Source: Vesta saturnalis (lineage: Eukaryota > Arthropoda > Insecta > Coleoptera > Lampyridae). Taken from it: DNA of 64,000 nt. The position numbers and the translations under genes are program-made. Under the pieces are notes generated by a model. The model ran no database searches, was not told the DNA's origin, and saw only the letters and a list, made by a program, of their open reading frames with translations. Location: contig JARFJB010000935.1 in the NCBI GenBank assembly GCA_036346205.1, forward strand, positions 504,001 to 568,000, in the 5' to 3' direction. Positions 11,796 through 22,898 of this stretch are shown here, in pieces (the first letter of the stretch is position 1; the number at the start of each line of letters is the position of its first letter).

Positions 11796-14700
11796 CGGCG
11801 ATGAGGGGAATTTGACAAGGGTATTTTTTGGTTTTTATCAAATATTTCTAAAACAGCTGCATATTTCAAAAATATAAAAATATCTAGATATAGACATATC
11901 GATTAACTATGTTTACAAAAAAATAGAATTTAATTGTAAGCTTAAATTTTTTTAATATCGTAATAACCATTAATTTTATAAGAAAAACTGTAGACATATT
12001 CTTCAACGAAGATTTAATTTTACATAACTTTCCTTTAAAAAGTTTCTTAATATAAGGCAAGGTAAGACTAAAAATTAATTAAATATGAAAGAAAATGGTT
12101 AAACTGTATTATTTATATCTTATAGAAGCGGGCGGCTTTGGAATTTTTCTAGAGATAACATGTATATATTAATCTCTATCTGACATGAAGTTTTAAACGT
12201 CATTCAGACATGGATTGTTGTTTTTGTTTTTACAATGCTGCCTGTTTTCGTTATGAATGTTTTTTTTTTACAATGTTGACTATTTTGTTACGGTATAAAC
12301 TGGCAGTAGAACGTGAAAACAGGTAAAATTGGGAGTACTGCTCAGTGGTTAGTGGTGGGTAAGGTGTTACTTAATTTTGCGCACAGTAGGATAGCTTGCG
12401 ATAAATAAGTCACAATAGGGGTTGGGGTTGAAACAAAACCGGAAAGGGCGCTAGACTATTTGAAATTACACAATCGGGGTAGAAATTCCTTATTACGAAG
12501 GTTCACAGCTCATCTAAATGCCCAAATAAGTCGCTTACCTTTGGGTGTAATCACAGGCGGTCCTAGGATCTGCAGATCTTCGCTATACCTGTAAGGCTAC
12601 AAAAATATTGCATGTTGATCTAAATAATCAAGTGTCACAAAATAGGTCACTAATATGATTACAAAAAAGAACAATAAATTCATAGTTACGTTACTTCACT
12701 TAATAAATTTAACTTTCAATAAAATTATAATTCCAAGAAAAGAAATACTTGAATTCAATTTTTACAACCGCTTGAAATTATATCAATCAATTCGCTGTCA
12801 TAAAAAATGCATTAACGTATCTTTCGTTAAACGTTACGTTATATTTAAAATAATCAAGTGTTAATGTTTTCGAACGCAATTACTTTACTCAAAACGAACA
12901 AAAAAATGTTGACGATAATTCGACTATCTCGTCTAATAATAAAAGAAGCATTTCAAATGCGCGTAAATAATGTGATGTATAAGAAATAGGGGTTCAAAGT
13001 TCGATTCACATAAAAAACACAAGGTCATTAACCTATACATATGTATTATAAATAAAACACCTCAGAGATATAAAAATAATCGTTACATTAGTTTTACACA
13101 CCAATTAAATTACTTCGTTTACTTAAAACGAAGTGACACTAGCTAGTTTCAACGTCTGCTTTTACTGTAAATATACTCTTATGCCAAGATAACAAATGGT
13201 TGTAAGAAATAATATGCGTTCCTTTTTTTTAACGCAATCGTCTCATACGATTTCGGAACAAAATGGTCAATATAACAAAGAAAAAAACTCATACACATTT
13301 GGATTATAACACAGATGAATATGATTGCCTTACACCTTAAATGGGAAAACAAAGGAATTGATGCTATAGAACAGCGTATTCAACCATTAGCACATACAAA
13401 AAAATACACAAGACTATTAAAAATTGTCAACACTCAGCAACAATATGAACAGAAATTATTACCTTAAATTTGATCAACCTATACATCAATTGGCTCCTTT
13501 AATTTACCCCCTTTCGCTATACAGCCACCTGGTGGAAATTCAGAGTATGAACCCTGCAGCGGCTTCGGCAATGTGATCGATGTTGTAACTACGGTCGGAT
13601 CACTGAGCGTGACGCACCTCAGGAACCAAAACGGCGCGGAGGTTCAATGTCTGATGATTAAAATGTCACTTGGTTGTACGGTACACTGCGGTCTATATTT
13701 ACACGCTACTACTTAACTTTACTCTACTAATGACCTAGTTCTGAATAACACTTATTATTTTTCTTTAACAGCACGAAAAGCTCAAGTATGTACAGCGAAT
13801 TTTTCGTTACCGACGAGCTATGATCTTTATGTCTGGAAATTAGAAACGGAGGTTTGGTTTTTTCGGCACAAACGCGATAACTACTCCATAGAATAGGTAG
13901 AGCACCAGAATTAACGCTCAACACCTTCTTCTTCGATCCTCGACAAGCCCCTTTTGACATGGTATACTTAACGATAAATGAATCACGTGTTGGTTGAACG
14001 ACACAATAAAATCCCTTCGAAGGGTTGCTATAGGGAAAACTGTCCCTACTCACAGAAGTACATTCAAGAAGGATTTAAGGTTGAGCCGTTCCGCGATAAT
14101 TCACCAGCGTTGGTAACGTTAACGCATCTGCGTCCCTCTCGTGCATAACTCACTTACCGCTACATTGAACTCTTGTTCCCCTTCCTCTTAATTAACCAGT
14201 CAAAGAAAGGATTACTTCAAAATTTTAATACGTTCCAAACTAAATTCGAAGGCCTACGGGAAAATTACATCATAAAAAAAAAAACAACAAGTGGGTGCTA
14301 ACAATTTAATCTACGAGTATGTAAATTGATGATTTTATTACGACGATAATCCTTAACTCCTCGTATCTAAAATCGAAACTCTTTGTATAATACAAAAAAT
14401 TTTACCGAAAACTTCCGCCAACCTGTCGCCTAAAACATTTTAAAATCTGTTTTCTACACTGTATTTGAATACAGAGTAACAACTATAATATGATGTGTAA
14501 TTTTCCAACGGCGCAATTTCACCGACAATGCTTATTGTGATTGACAAAATTTACAAAATACGAACAACTATTATTTAGAGCGAACTAATTAATTATCAGC
14601 CAAATTAGTAAAAGGGATTCCAATACCTATCGATACCAATACGTTTTTTTTTATAAAATTAATCATTCGTATATTGAAAAAATTTCAACACCTAAATTCT

Positions 14701-14892
14701 ACCTTAGGAATTTTTTTGCCGATAAACTACGCGTGGTATCAAAAATTGCATAGAATATAATTAACCTGTATAATTCAGGTCTATATACTGATATTTTTAT
14801 ATTTGATGTAAATAAAAAAGAGCTCCTAATAAACTCTCCCGCACCGCCCCTGAATTTTAGCCCAAAATCTAATTAGCTTCAGGAGAAGTGAA
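11796..14892. other. interior between inverted R1 copies, no known gene
   Basis: About 3.1 kb, mostly AT-rich, with no recognised transposase or host gene. The only frame of note is at 13,727-14,053 on the minus strand. The 13.5-14.2 kb part is richer in G+C than its surroundings. Confidence 0.45.
13727..14053 (-). CDS. hypothetical small open frame
   Basis: I do not recognise this frame. It encodes 108 residues with a basic middle (ACRGSKKKVLS) and no visible signal peptide, membrane segment or catalytic motif. It sits in the more GC-rich centre of the R1-flanked interior, which is the only contextual reason to keep it. It could be an exon, a remnant of whatever R1 mobilises, or chance. Confidence 0.2.
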   Translation of the reverse strand: MSRDSFPYSNPSKGFYCVVQPTRDSFIVKYTMSKGACRGSKKKVLSVNSGALPILWSSYRVCAEKTKPPFLISRHKDHSSSVTKNSLYILELFVLLKKNNKCYSELGH

Positions 14893-15055
14893 AGCAAGCT
14901 TAAATACAAAATTTTAAGTATGTACGTGTTTTCGTTCTGGAGTTATTGTGTAATATAGCATACATCCACACACAGACATCACGTCCGATCTTGTAGAAAC
15001 TTGGCCCAATGTTGCAAATAGAGCTACAAAGTCGATTTAGCGATAGTGACAAAAA
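14893..15055 (-). repeat. R1 dispersed repeat, right inverted copy
   Basis: The minus-strand sequence matches the 11,620 copy over about 160 bp at roughly 80% by eye, with a short GTGTGTG inside (near 14,968-14,975) that the other copy lacks. It points back towards the left copy, so the pair is an inverted repeat. Confidence 0.75.
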
Positions 15056-15301
15056 AGTCGAGTGCATAAACAGGACAGCAAGGCTGAGGATCAATCTCAT
15101 CAAGTGCATTAATATCAACATCATGTTGAAATTTATTTTTTCGGAACGGAAGCGGGACACTTACTTTACGCTAAATCGGAACATCTTTATGCCCAATAAA
15201 AAAAAAACTAAAAAAATGCTATTTTATAGTTCGCAGGTCAGGAGGTTTGGCAGGTATGTCCATTGATCAGTGCTTCATGCAACTAAGGAAATCAGTGGTA
15301 A

Positions 15302-16953
15302 GTCTTATGCATGGTAGAAGAATAACAGACAGGACGCAAAATGGATGCAAAATTGATTGTTGAAACACCGCACTGTTTAAAAGTACAAGAAGAGTTAGAT
15401 GAATTTGCAGGACAACCATAAATTATACTGAACAGCACGTTGACTATCCAGAATCAAGAAAACAAAGGGATCAAGTTGACAACTTGGTTAAAACATCACA
15501 ACCCTTGTACCAAACTTTAAGGGGACCTTTTGGTCAGTGCCAACAGTGACAAAACACATGAGATGCGCCTGGCATCTATGGAACATATGAGAGGAAAGAG
15601 TTTTAGTGATCTAAAAAAAAAGAAAGGTCATGGTAGTCACTAAGGTCAGTAACACGTCTGTATCAGTTCGATCACTGAAAGTCAATCTGAATTCACAACA
15701 GATTTCCAACAGAGTTCTTTGTGTATCGGATAGTCCCAGTAAACTAGAGACCTGTTTGGAATACATCTCCTCTCTATCACCATCTATTTTTGATGATACG
15801 TCTATCCGGAAGGTACTAAATCATCAACAGCTACGGTCAGAGGGAATTGTTGACCAGCCAGGAGGTGCAGGGTACGTTATTGATGGTGGTTTTCTCCTAG
15901 ATTACCTTTCATGGCCTAATGAGGGTACCCATGGAGCTATTATTACAATCTATTGTTCGCTTGTAGTGTCGAAATATGGACGTAACCCCTTGGTCGTGTT
16001 CGATGGATACCCAGAATCGCCAACCACGAGGGATTTAGAACAACAGAGGACACTGAAGTATTCCTCATGTGAAATGCAATATGAATGACATGTATCGTAA
16101 AGAAGGAACATTTTTATTCTAACAGAAGAATAGAAAAAGGTTAATCGAGTCAATCTGTAAAGTTTTAGAACGGTATGGCTTAACAGCAACTACAGCTGAA
16201 CAGGACGCTGACACCGACATTGCAAGGACTGCAATTGGGCAACTATATACCATTCCATGGTTGTTGATAATGATACAGGCCATTTAATATTGCTAGTTGC
16301 AACAGTACTTGAAAATGGACAAATTTACTTTCGTAAAGATATTGGTGGAAAGCATATTCCCAGCACTTATTACGATGTTGCTAAATTGAAAAATATGGTA
16401 TTGAGAAACAGTTCCTTTTCGCTCGTGTTGCATCAGATTGTGACACAACCTCATCATTGTTTTCTATTGGAAAGAAAAAGCAGGTGAGTTGATTACAACA
16501 AAACCAGAAGCTGAAAGGTAAGCGGAAACATGCATATAAAGATACACTTATTAAGGATCGAGAAAAGTTGGCTCTTTCAATGTACGAGTACTAACAACTA
16601 AATCATCTTTAAAATCAAACTTTGATCTGGCAAAACTACCGCCTATTTCGTAAATGTGTATACAATGTTGGCTGAGGAAGAAGATTCAACCGACAGATTG
16701 GGGCTGGAGACATGAATACATCAAATACAGCGAAGGAAGAAGAAAGGTGTTGAGGCCAATACCAAGTATGAAATCTTTTCCACCTGATGACCTGTTGTCA
16801 ATAGTTCCATGTTCCTGCAAAACTGCATGTGGAAGTTATTGCGGCTGCAGGAAATCTGGTTTTGCATGTTTAGCTATGTGTGAACTGTGCCATGGATTAT
16901 CATGCAACAACGCGCCGCAGTATATTGAAGACGTTAAAGATGAAGCGCTGTGA
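15302..16953 (+). pseudogene. PIN/XPG-like + CXC multi-copy arthropod protein, broken
   Basis: A frameshifted copy of a protein family repeated many times in arthropod genomes, of unproven function. In order: an N-terminal EQHVDYPESRKQRDQ-like block near 15,440; MEHMRGKSFSDLK near 15,580; an open frame from 15,630 with LEYISSLSPSIFDD; GGFLLDYLSWPNEGT; VVFDGYPESPTTRDLEQQR at about 16,000; AEQDADTDIARTAIG (acidic, as in PIN/XPG nucleases) near 16,200; NDTGHLILLVAT; SDCDTTSSLFSIGKKK at about 16,433; and WGWRHEYIKYSEG followed by a CXC region with about 12 cysteines (CSCKTACGSYCGCRKSGFAC...CELC) ending at 16,953. At least four frame breaks. The nuclease-like fold is an inference from the acidic motif spacing. 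Confidence 0.65.
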
Positions 16954-17740
16954 TACGGTTTCAGTAACAACACAGTATAAAAAATGTTCCATTTTTCTAA
17001 CATTTACACTGAAGACTCTATAAAACATTGCCATAAAGGGGGGAGGGTGGTCCGTGTTGCCTTCTTGTTATGAATATTCTTATGAGTATTTTTATACAGT
17101 TTAGTCAGCTTATGTATATCATATTAATGCTGAGGCTATCATTATCAACCACTTCACATAAAGGGTATCAAAAGGTTGCCAATATGCGCTGCGCTGAATG
17201 TGAGCAGGCCTGGACTCGCCGTGCCGCAATTGTAACAACTTCGTATATTTTTGCCAATTAAAGGGGATGACACGGCCCATGTCCCTTATAGGCAACATTT
17301 TGCCATTACACGTTGTCGTAAATGCTTACATGAAGTTATTTGCACAAAACGGAAGGTAAAATCACTATATTTCTATTTGACGCTTGATTATTCGTAAATT
17401 ATAATTTTTTGGAAGAATATTGTAATAACTTATTGTTTAAATAAGCGACAAACAAAAATGTAAAGTGCTTTCTTCATAACTTTTGGAGTTACGGCTGTTT
17501 TCCTGAAGGGCTGCAAATCGATTGTCTAAATGGGGTGGGTGAGGAAATACAAGGAGCAGGATCGGTGACGTTTGGAAAATGGCACGTCTGGTTATAGGTA
17601 ATCATCTATGAAAAATTCCGCTCTTCTGGAATTATTTCCTACATGAAACCTCTATTAACTGGGCTATTTTTTGTTAAACGCAATGCAAATATTTTATTGC
17701 CTGCTCCTATCCCCCTTAACTTAAACCGAGTTGATGAGTC
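16954..17740. other. spacer, nothing recognised
   Basis: No coding similarity was found. The sequence is AT-rich with a few G-rich patches and short chance frames. Confidence 0.4.
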
Positions 17741-18060
17741 AGTGGTAACACGATTTATCTAACATCCGGATTTCTGTTAATGTTTACTCAGCGGTTTTTC
17801 TGGGTGTTTCCTCAAACACATATAGAGGTAAGATCACTGCATATACACACGCAGGGTAGTATCTTCCCCTCTGAACTGTAGCTCCATTCTTTTCGATAAC
17901 ATCTTGATAGCATTTATCCTTAATTCCACTTTGCATTCATACTTAATAATGTATGTATGTTGGGGGTCCATCAATGTGGCTGAAAGAGGTATGAAAGCTC
18001 AAATAGCTGCGTTCTCACTTGGGGAGGAAACGAAACAGATTGCCTTTTCATTTATCCTTA
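17741..18060 (+). repeat. SINE-B copy 1 (diverged tRNA-like head + body)
   Basis: Colinear with the reverse complement of 26,340-26,712. Shared landmarks are AGTGGT.ACA in the tRNA-like head, a CCTCA.ACACAT.TAG segment, GCATATACACA..., GTAGTATcTTCCCC, AATG.ATGTATG.TGGG and, at the end, ATTGCCTTTTC. The head is much more eroded than in the second copy, so orientation and tRNA origin rest on that copy. Confidence 0.6.
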
Positions 18061-18205
18061 ACTTGATGTACAACCATCTAGTATTTTTAAGAATGTCCTT
18101 GCTCGAAGTTGTATAAGCATCTAACTGGCATAACGTTTTTATATCGTTGAATGCTTATTACCATGTTCAATGAATGTTAAATTGTAATGGTTTCTGAGTA
18201 CCTTG

Positions 18206-18368
18206 TGCTTACAAATTATTATAAATCGCTTCGATACCGTAGTTACGAATAAAAAAGGTAGAGTTGTCAAAATGTATAATTGTATGAATATATTTCAATT
18301 AAATCTAAATTATTGTAGTAAAGGAGGATCATCTGACGACCGTGACAGTGCCAACATCATGATAGTAT
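18206..18368 (+). mobile_element. BEL/Pao solo LTR fragment
   Basis: Matches the LTR that begins at 32,649: TGCTTACAAATTATTATAAA aligns with TGTTACAAGTTATTGTAAAT, then CGATACC.TAGTTACGAATAA, AATTAAATCTAAATTATT and GGAGGAT.ATCTGACGACCG. No internal BEL sequence adjoins it, so it is a solo or truncated LTR. A SINE-A copy in minus orientation follows directly. Confidence 0.65.
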
Positions 18369-18369
18369 T

Positions 18370-18595
18370 GGTTGAGTTTATCGGACTATTTCGCGGTTTT
18401 TGCTTTTTGAGCGCGACGTTTCGGAAGTGGACTCTGCTTCCGTCATCTGGCTTAGTCCTCAGAAGGACTGTTTTCGCACGTGAGTCGAATTCATAGGTTA
18501 TGATTTTTCCCAAACGCTTGACTACTCTCAGATCCGAACTTGGCACCTTTCACTTACTAGTCTAACACCTTTACCTGGGAGCCACTGAGTAATCT
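18370..18595 (-). repeat. SINE-A copy 1 (tRNA-derived, hammerhead-like body)
   Basis: On the minus strand the head reads CAGTGGCTCCCAGGTAAAGGTGTTAGACTAGTAAGTG, with an A box near 18,573-18,590 and a B box (GTTCGGATCTGA) at about 18,529-18,541, as in tRNA-derived SINEs. The body continues through a segment shared with the copy at 32.94 kb (TTGGGAAAAATCATAAC..ATGAAT, AGTCC, GGAAG...CTTCCGAAACGTCGCGCT). It lies beside the BEL LTR fragment. Confidence 0.75.
18412..18450 (-). ncRNA. hammerhead-like ribozyme core in SINE-A copy 1
   Basis: On the minus strand: CAGATGA (CUGAUGA with one change), a stem of GGAAG...CTTCC around an AGAGTCC loop, then GAAAC and GTC. Core order agrees with hammerhead ribozymes; the substituted core base predicts weak or no activity. 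Confidence 0.4.
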
Positions 18596-18616
18596 AATAT
18601 ATATTTTTAGAACTTA

Positions 18617-20270
18617 TATACAATGTGTTCATTTAAAAAAGATCCACCCTTATTATCTTGATAACCCATTGAAGTAAACAAAAGAGTCGAGATAGCTCGA
18701 TTTCTGAATGGAGGGGGACATCTTTTGGCACTCGTGAAATGAATGTCACATTAACCCCCTCCCCTCGGAGGCCATACTCTGAATATTTTTAGTTGGGACG
18801 GGCTACCAAATGATACATCATTTAAAAGGTATTTTAAATCTCTCACCAACCAAACGTTGATTGGCTACATAAAATATGTTGTTTTAGCGTAAACATCGTT
18901 TAAAATATACCACCTACACTTTTCGAACGCCTCTCATCTCGAGCAAAAAGGCTACTAGATAATTTAAAAAAGGTTTTCTTAATTTTAAATTATAAAAGTC
19001 ACAGTGATAGTGACAAAAAAATTTAATTTGACACTTTATTGGTTAATGTTATTGGCAGTTAATCTCCCACAGACAGCAACAAAAATTTTTTACACGTTAG
19101 CCGAAAGAACCGAAATTATTCTTCTTTATCGTAAATGTGATCAAAATGCTAGAAAGACGGTTAATACCTTCAATGAAGGACATCCTGAAAAACACGTGGA
19201 ACATAATTATGTGAATGAATTAGTGCGCAAATTCTTAGAAACAGGTTCTGTCTCGAATAAGAAACGTGAAGGGAAAAGAATTCTAGATGAAAACACACAG
19301 ACCGAAGTTCTTGGAACATTTATAGCAGAACCAACAACTTCAATTAGAAAAGTTTCAGCTATACCACGTATTTCCATAAGTTCTGTACACAAAGCCCTTT
19401 ATATTCATAAATTCCAGCCCTGCAAAATCCAATTACTTAATGAGGATGATCCTGACCGTCGAATGGAATTTTGTGATATAACAAATAACATTAATTCAAA
19501 TGAAATTTCAATTCAAAATATTTGCTTTAGTGACGAGTCGACCTTTAGTTAAATGGAATGGTTAGTCGGCATAATTGTCGTTATTGGGACGATACAAATC
19601 CCCATGTTTTTCGAGAAACTCATTCCCGGACACCACAAAATCTAAATGTATGGTCTGGAATTTTAGGAAACGCTGTTATTGGTCCAGTGTTCATTGATGG
19701 AGATTTGACTGGTAAAAAATATCTCAATCTATTAGGGAATGTCATTGAACTTTTAATTGTTGAGAACTTAGAAAATCAGGTAGATGAACAAGGGAATCAG
19801 TTAATTGATGAAAATGACTTACATTTTCAACAAGACGGTGCTCGTGCACATTATTATCGCCCTATGAGAGAACGGTTAGACGAAAGGTACTAAGGCGAGT
19901 GGATTGGACGAAGAGGAACGATAAAATAGTCAAATCGACCTCCTGAATCAACTCCCATGGATTTTTTTCTGGGCATATTTAAAATCTGTAGTAAATAAAA
20001 CACAACCAACAAGTCTCGAAGATTTAAGGCTGCATATTATTGCAACTAGTAGGGAAATTAAACCTAACACATTTCAAAAAGTGCGACAGGCATTTGAAAA
20101 CAGGCTCTATTATTGTATGGAAGTTAATGGTGGTCATTTTGAACAAGCTATTAAATAACGGTTTATTTTTCCCGGAGATTTGTTTATAAGAGTTAGATAA
20201 AACTAAAAGAACCACTATGTAGGAAATATTTGTATTACAATGTTCAATTTACATTCTATGGTCTAGGAAT
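18617..20270 (+). mobile_element. Tc1/mariner-IS630 DDE transposon, near complete
   Basis: The element appears to begin near 18,620 (ACAATGTGTTCATTTAAAAA, a degenerate form of the TACAGGGTGTTCATTT ends common in insects). A leader with TACCAAATGATA and TCTCACCAACC precedes the transposase. It ends somewhere between 20,160 and 20,270. A matching right terminal repeat was not identified, so the borders are approximate. Confidence 0.6.
19070..20157 (+). pseudogene. DDE transposase (Tc1/mariner-IS630), frameshifted
   Basis: A full-length transposase in three frames. Segment 1 (to 19,552) holds YTLAERTEIILLYRKC, FNEGHPEKHV, KFLETGSVSNKKREGKR (the DNA-binding helix-turn-helix region) and ends at ICFSDESTFS with the first catalytic Asp. 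Segment 2 (19,558-19,893) has RHNCRYWDDTNPHVFRETH, NVWSGILGNAVIGPVFIDG and HFQQDGARAHYY with the second Asp. Segment 3 has PPESTPMDFFLGIF, the position of the third acid, and ends FENRLYYCMEVNGGHFEQ. A stop lies between segments 1 and 2. Residue order and length (about 365 codons) match the family, so this is the best-preserved of the four related copies here. Confidence 0.88.
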
Positions 20271-20299
20271 AAAATATTGTGTTTATGTAGTTAAATTAA

Positions 20300-21175
20300 C
20301 TTCAAGCTCCGAAAATGGCTGAATAACCGCCGAAACGTGGATACAGAGCTGACAAATACCACTAATCGCAAAGAGAGCTAGCGAAGTGTTAGTCAAAGAA
20401 CGAATCAGACATCAACGTTTTCAGAAAATACCAGCTCGACAACCAAAGCAACGAGATCAGAGAAACCATTCGAAATCGAGTGAACATACACGATAAATAC
20501 GGCTACTAGAAGTAAATATTCAAAGACCAAGGCACAAGGAAATTCAGCAGAAGAAACTAGAAAAGCTAGTGAAGGAAAAGAAAGAACCAACCAACACCAA
20601 TCGCAAAACCACTGTCCTAAATATCTCTAAACGACAGTTGAACGAGAACGACATGAAGGTTCTGGACAAAGGCTTAAACTATGCGATAACACCGAGGTAT
20701 ATTCCGACAGTAGATTTATTAACCGTAGTTGAAGGAACAGCTACGAAATTAGATCCTGAAGAAGCCGAAGAATACAGAGATAAGGTCAGATTAGTTTTTG
20801 ACTCATCTAGGTGAACTAAACCTAACCTCTCTAAGCTAGAAGGGAGAGCACTCATTTTTATTAAGAATGACACATCGATAAAGATTGTACCGGCATACAA
20901 AGGAAACGCGATTGTGGTAATGGATATGGACATTTACAACCGTACGATCCAAGAACTACTGGACGGGGGCGAGTACAAACAGATTCCTAACCACCCCATA
21001 CCATCAATCAAAAGACAGATATACTTGACGCTAGTAAAATACACGGTGGAGTTCTCCGATTACCAGAGAACTAGACTTACCCCACACTACAGCAAACCTC
21101 CGCATCTGTACAACCTACCAAACATTTACAAGAAAAGAATTTCTGAGACCGCTGTCCCAACATCTGGCGACCGGA
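20300..21175 (+). pseudogene. Penelope-like element, N-terminal part of reverse transcriptase ORF
   Basis: PLE proteins combine a reverse transcriptase with a GIY-YIG endonuclease. Here only the part before the RT core survives: VLDKGLNYAITPRYIPTVDLL (20,668 on), EEAEEYRDKVRLVF, then after a stop NLSKLEGRALIFIKNDTSIKIVPAYKGNAIVVMD (the ILPADKGN.TVVMD block), LLDGGEYKQIPNHP and PPHLYNLPNIYKK (LYGLPKIHK). A degenerate GCTGAATAACCGCCGAAACG string near 20,310 resembles the hammerhead-like ends of PLEs. The RT palm and endonuclease are missing. It differs in sequence from the PLE pair at 35-40 kb. Confidence 0.8.
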
Positions 21176-21331
21176 ATGGCGACTTCAGAAACTTTTCACA
21201 ATCGGAGAGAGGAACTTATAAAATTATTTGAAGTACAGGCTGAAATTGTGCGAGGTGATTTGAAACAAGGACAACCAGTTAACGTTTCCCTTGTAAGGAT
21301 GAAAGACAGGCTTAACTCTTCGGATGAGTAG
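21176..21331 (+). CDS. short unassigned open frame
   Basis: A 51-codon frame (MATSETFHNRREELIKLFEV start) follows the PLE relic directly, in a different frame, and a related frame continues IELIQKESQTEMQFEG after its stop. It is charged and helix-forming, somewhat like the N-terminus of a retroelement gag. I cannot assign it, and it may be the flank into which the PLE inserted. Confidence 0.2.
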   Translation: MATSETFHNRREELIKLFEVQAEIVRGDLKQGQPVNVSLVRMKDRLNSSDE

Positions 21332-22300
21332 GACAAAAAGATTGAGCTTATTCAAAAAGAGTCCCAAACCGAAATGCAATTTGAAGGGGTCTAGGACGAT
21401 TCAGCAACATGATTAATTTTGGAAAACATAGTTGATATTCTTAAATATTGGTAAATATTTGAAATACTTGCCGTTTTGTTATTTATTTTCCATAATTTAG
21501 TTGTTCTGTTGGGATATTTTAAAGAAATTGCCTCAAATGTAACTGGGATTATAGATTAGACAAATGAGTCATTAAGAGGAGAATTACTTATTAGAAAATT
21601 CTCAGGATTTCTATTTTCTTACTACCTACTTATTAAGCACCTTTAACAAACATTTTATAAAGACAATTTTGTAAATGCCTCATAAATTTTCCTAAATTTA
21701 CTGAGGTTAAGGTTTACACTGTCACATAATTTTTTTTGTGGAAGATGTTTGATATTGAGCTTGATACCATAATGAAGTACCGAAAATTTTATCTAAACAA
21801 CAGAAATATTATGAGAAATCCTTTTTCAATCTTGAGTATTGTTATGTTATCTCTTTCAGCTTATTATGACATCCATTTATTACACTATATTTATTAAGTT
21901 GTTCTTTATTAACACCTGAAAGAAATAACATAACAATCATAACTTAAATAGACCTTTAACAACTAAACTTCCCTTCTCAATTTTCCTTTCCAGACTTATG
22001 GCTGACATAGACAGAATATATCGATGATTTGATTAAAAGCTTGTTTGTTAATTCAAACGTGTCAATTTAAAAAAAAATCTTATCTTTATATATTTTTTAT
22101 CAATTTATATTGCTTTCTATTTATTTATTTCTTTTTGTTTTTGTTTATAACGATTTGTTTATTTATTTATAACAATATAAGAAATAACACTATAAATTCT
22201 TGAAAAACTGATATACATAAATAATAACATGCTCTTAAGTCGTTAAATACAAATTGAAAATAAAAAAGCGAAATATACAACAATAATAATATGTGTATAT
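21332..22300. other. AT-rich spacer
   Basis: About 970 bp, very AT-rich, with no coding signal. T-rich runs lead up to the minisatellite. Confidence 0.45.
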
Positions 22301-22301
22301 G

Positions 22302-22778
22302 TGTACAATATGTACAATATGTATAATATGTACAATATGTACAATATGTACAATATGTACAATATGTACAATATGTACAATACGTACAATATGTACAATA
22401 CGTACAATACGTACAATATGTACAATATGTACAATATGTACAATACGTACAATATGTACAATACGTACAATACGTACAATATGTACAATATGTACAATAT
22501 GTACAATATGTAGAATATGTACAATATGTACAATATGTAGAATATGTACAATATGTACAATATGTACAATATGTACAATATGTACAATATGTACAATACG
22601 TACAATATGTACAATATGTACAATATGTACAATATGTACAATGTGTACAATATGTACAATATGTCCAATATGTACAATGTGTACAATATGTACAATATGT
22701 ACAATATGTACAATATGTACAATATGTACAATATGTACAATATGTACAATATGTACAATATGTACAATATGTACAATA
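22302..22778 (+). repeat. 9-bp minisatellite (TGTACAATA)n
   Basis: About 53 copies of a nonamer with few variants (TACGTACAA, TAGAATATG, GTGTACAAT). Each unit contains the palindrome TGTACA. Because the unit length is a multiple of three, several frames stay open on both strands (Met-Tyr-Asn, Tyr-Ile-Leu and Cys-Thr-Ile repeats); these are not genes. Confidence 0.97.
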
Positions 22779-22898
22779 ATAACCTAATCAGTCATTTGAT
22801 AATTGTGGGCAATACCTCTTAAATATTACACATCGGTTCTGCTTCTATATTCGGTAATAATTGGCATCCCGATATTTTTTAATTCCATCTGCGACTGA

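Noticed and set aside
22302..22778. CRISPR array
   Set aside because: Units are 9 bp with no spacers, and the window is eukaryotic.
22243..22822. Open frames of Tyr-Ile-Leu, Met-Tyr-Asn and Cys-Thr-Ile repeats
   Set aside because: They are products of the 9-bp minisatellite whose length is a multiple of three.
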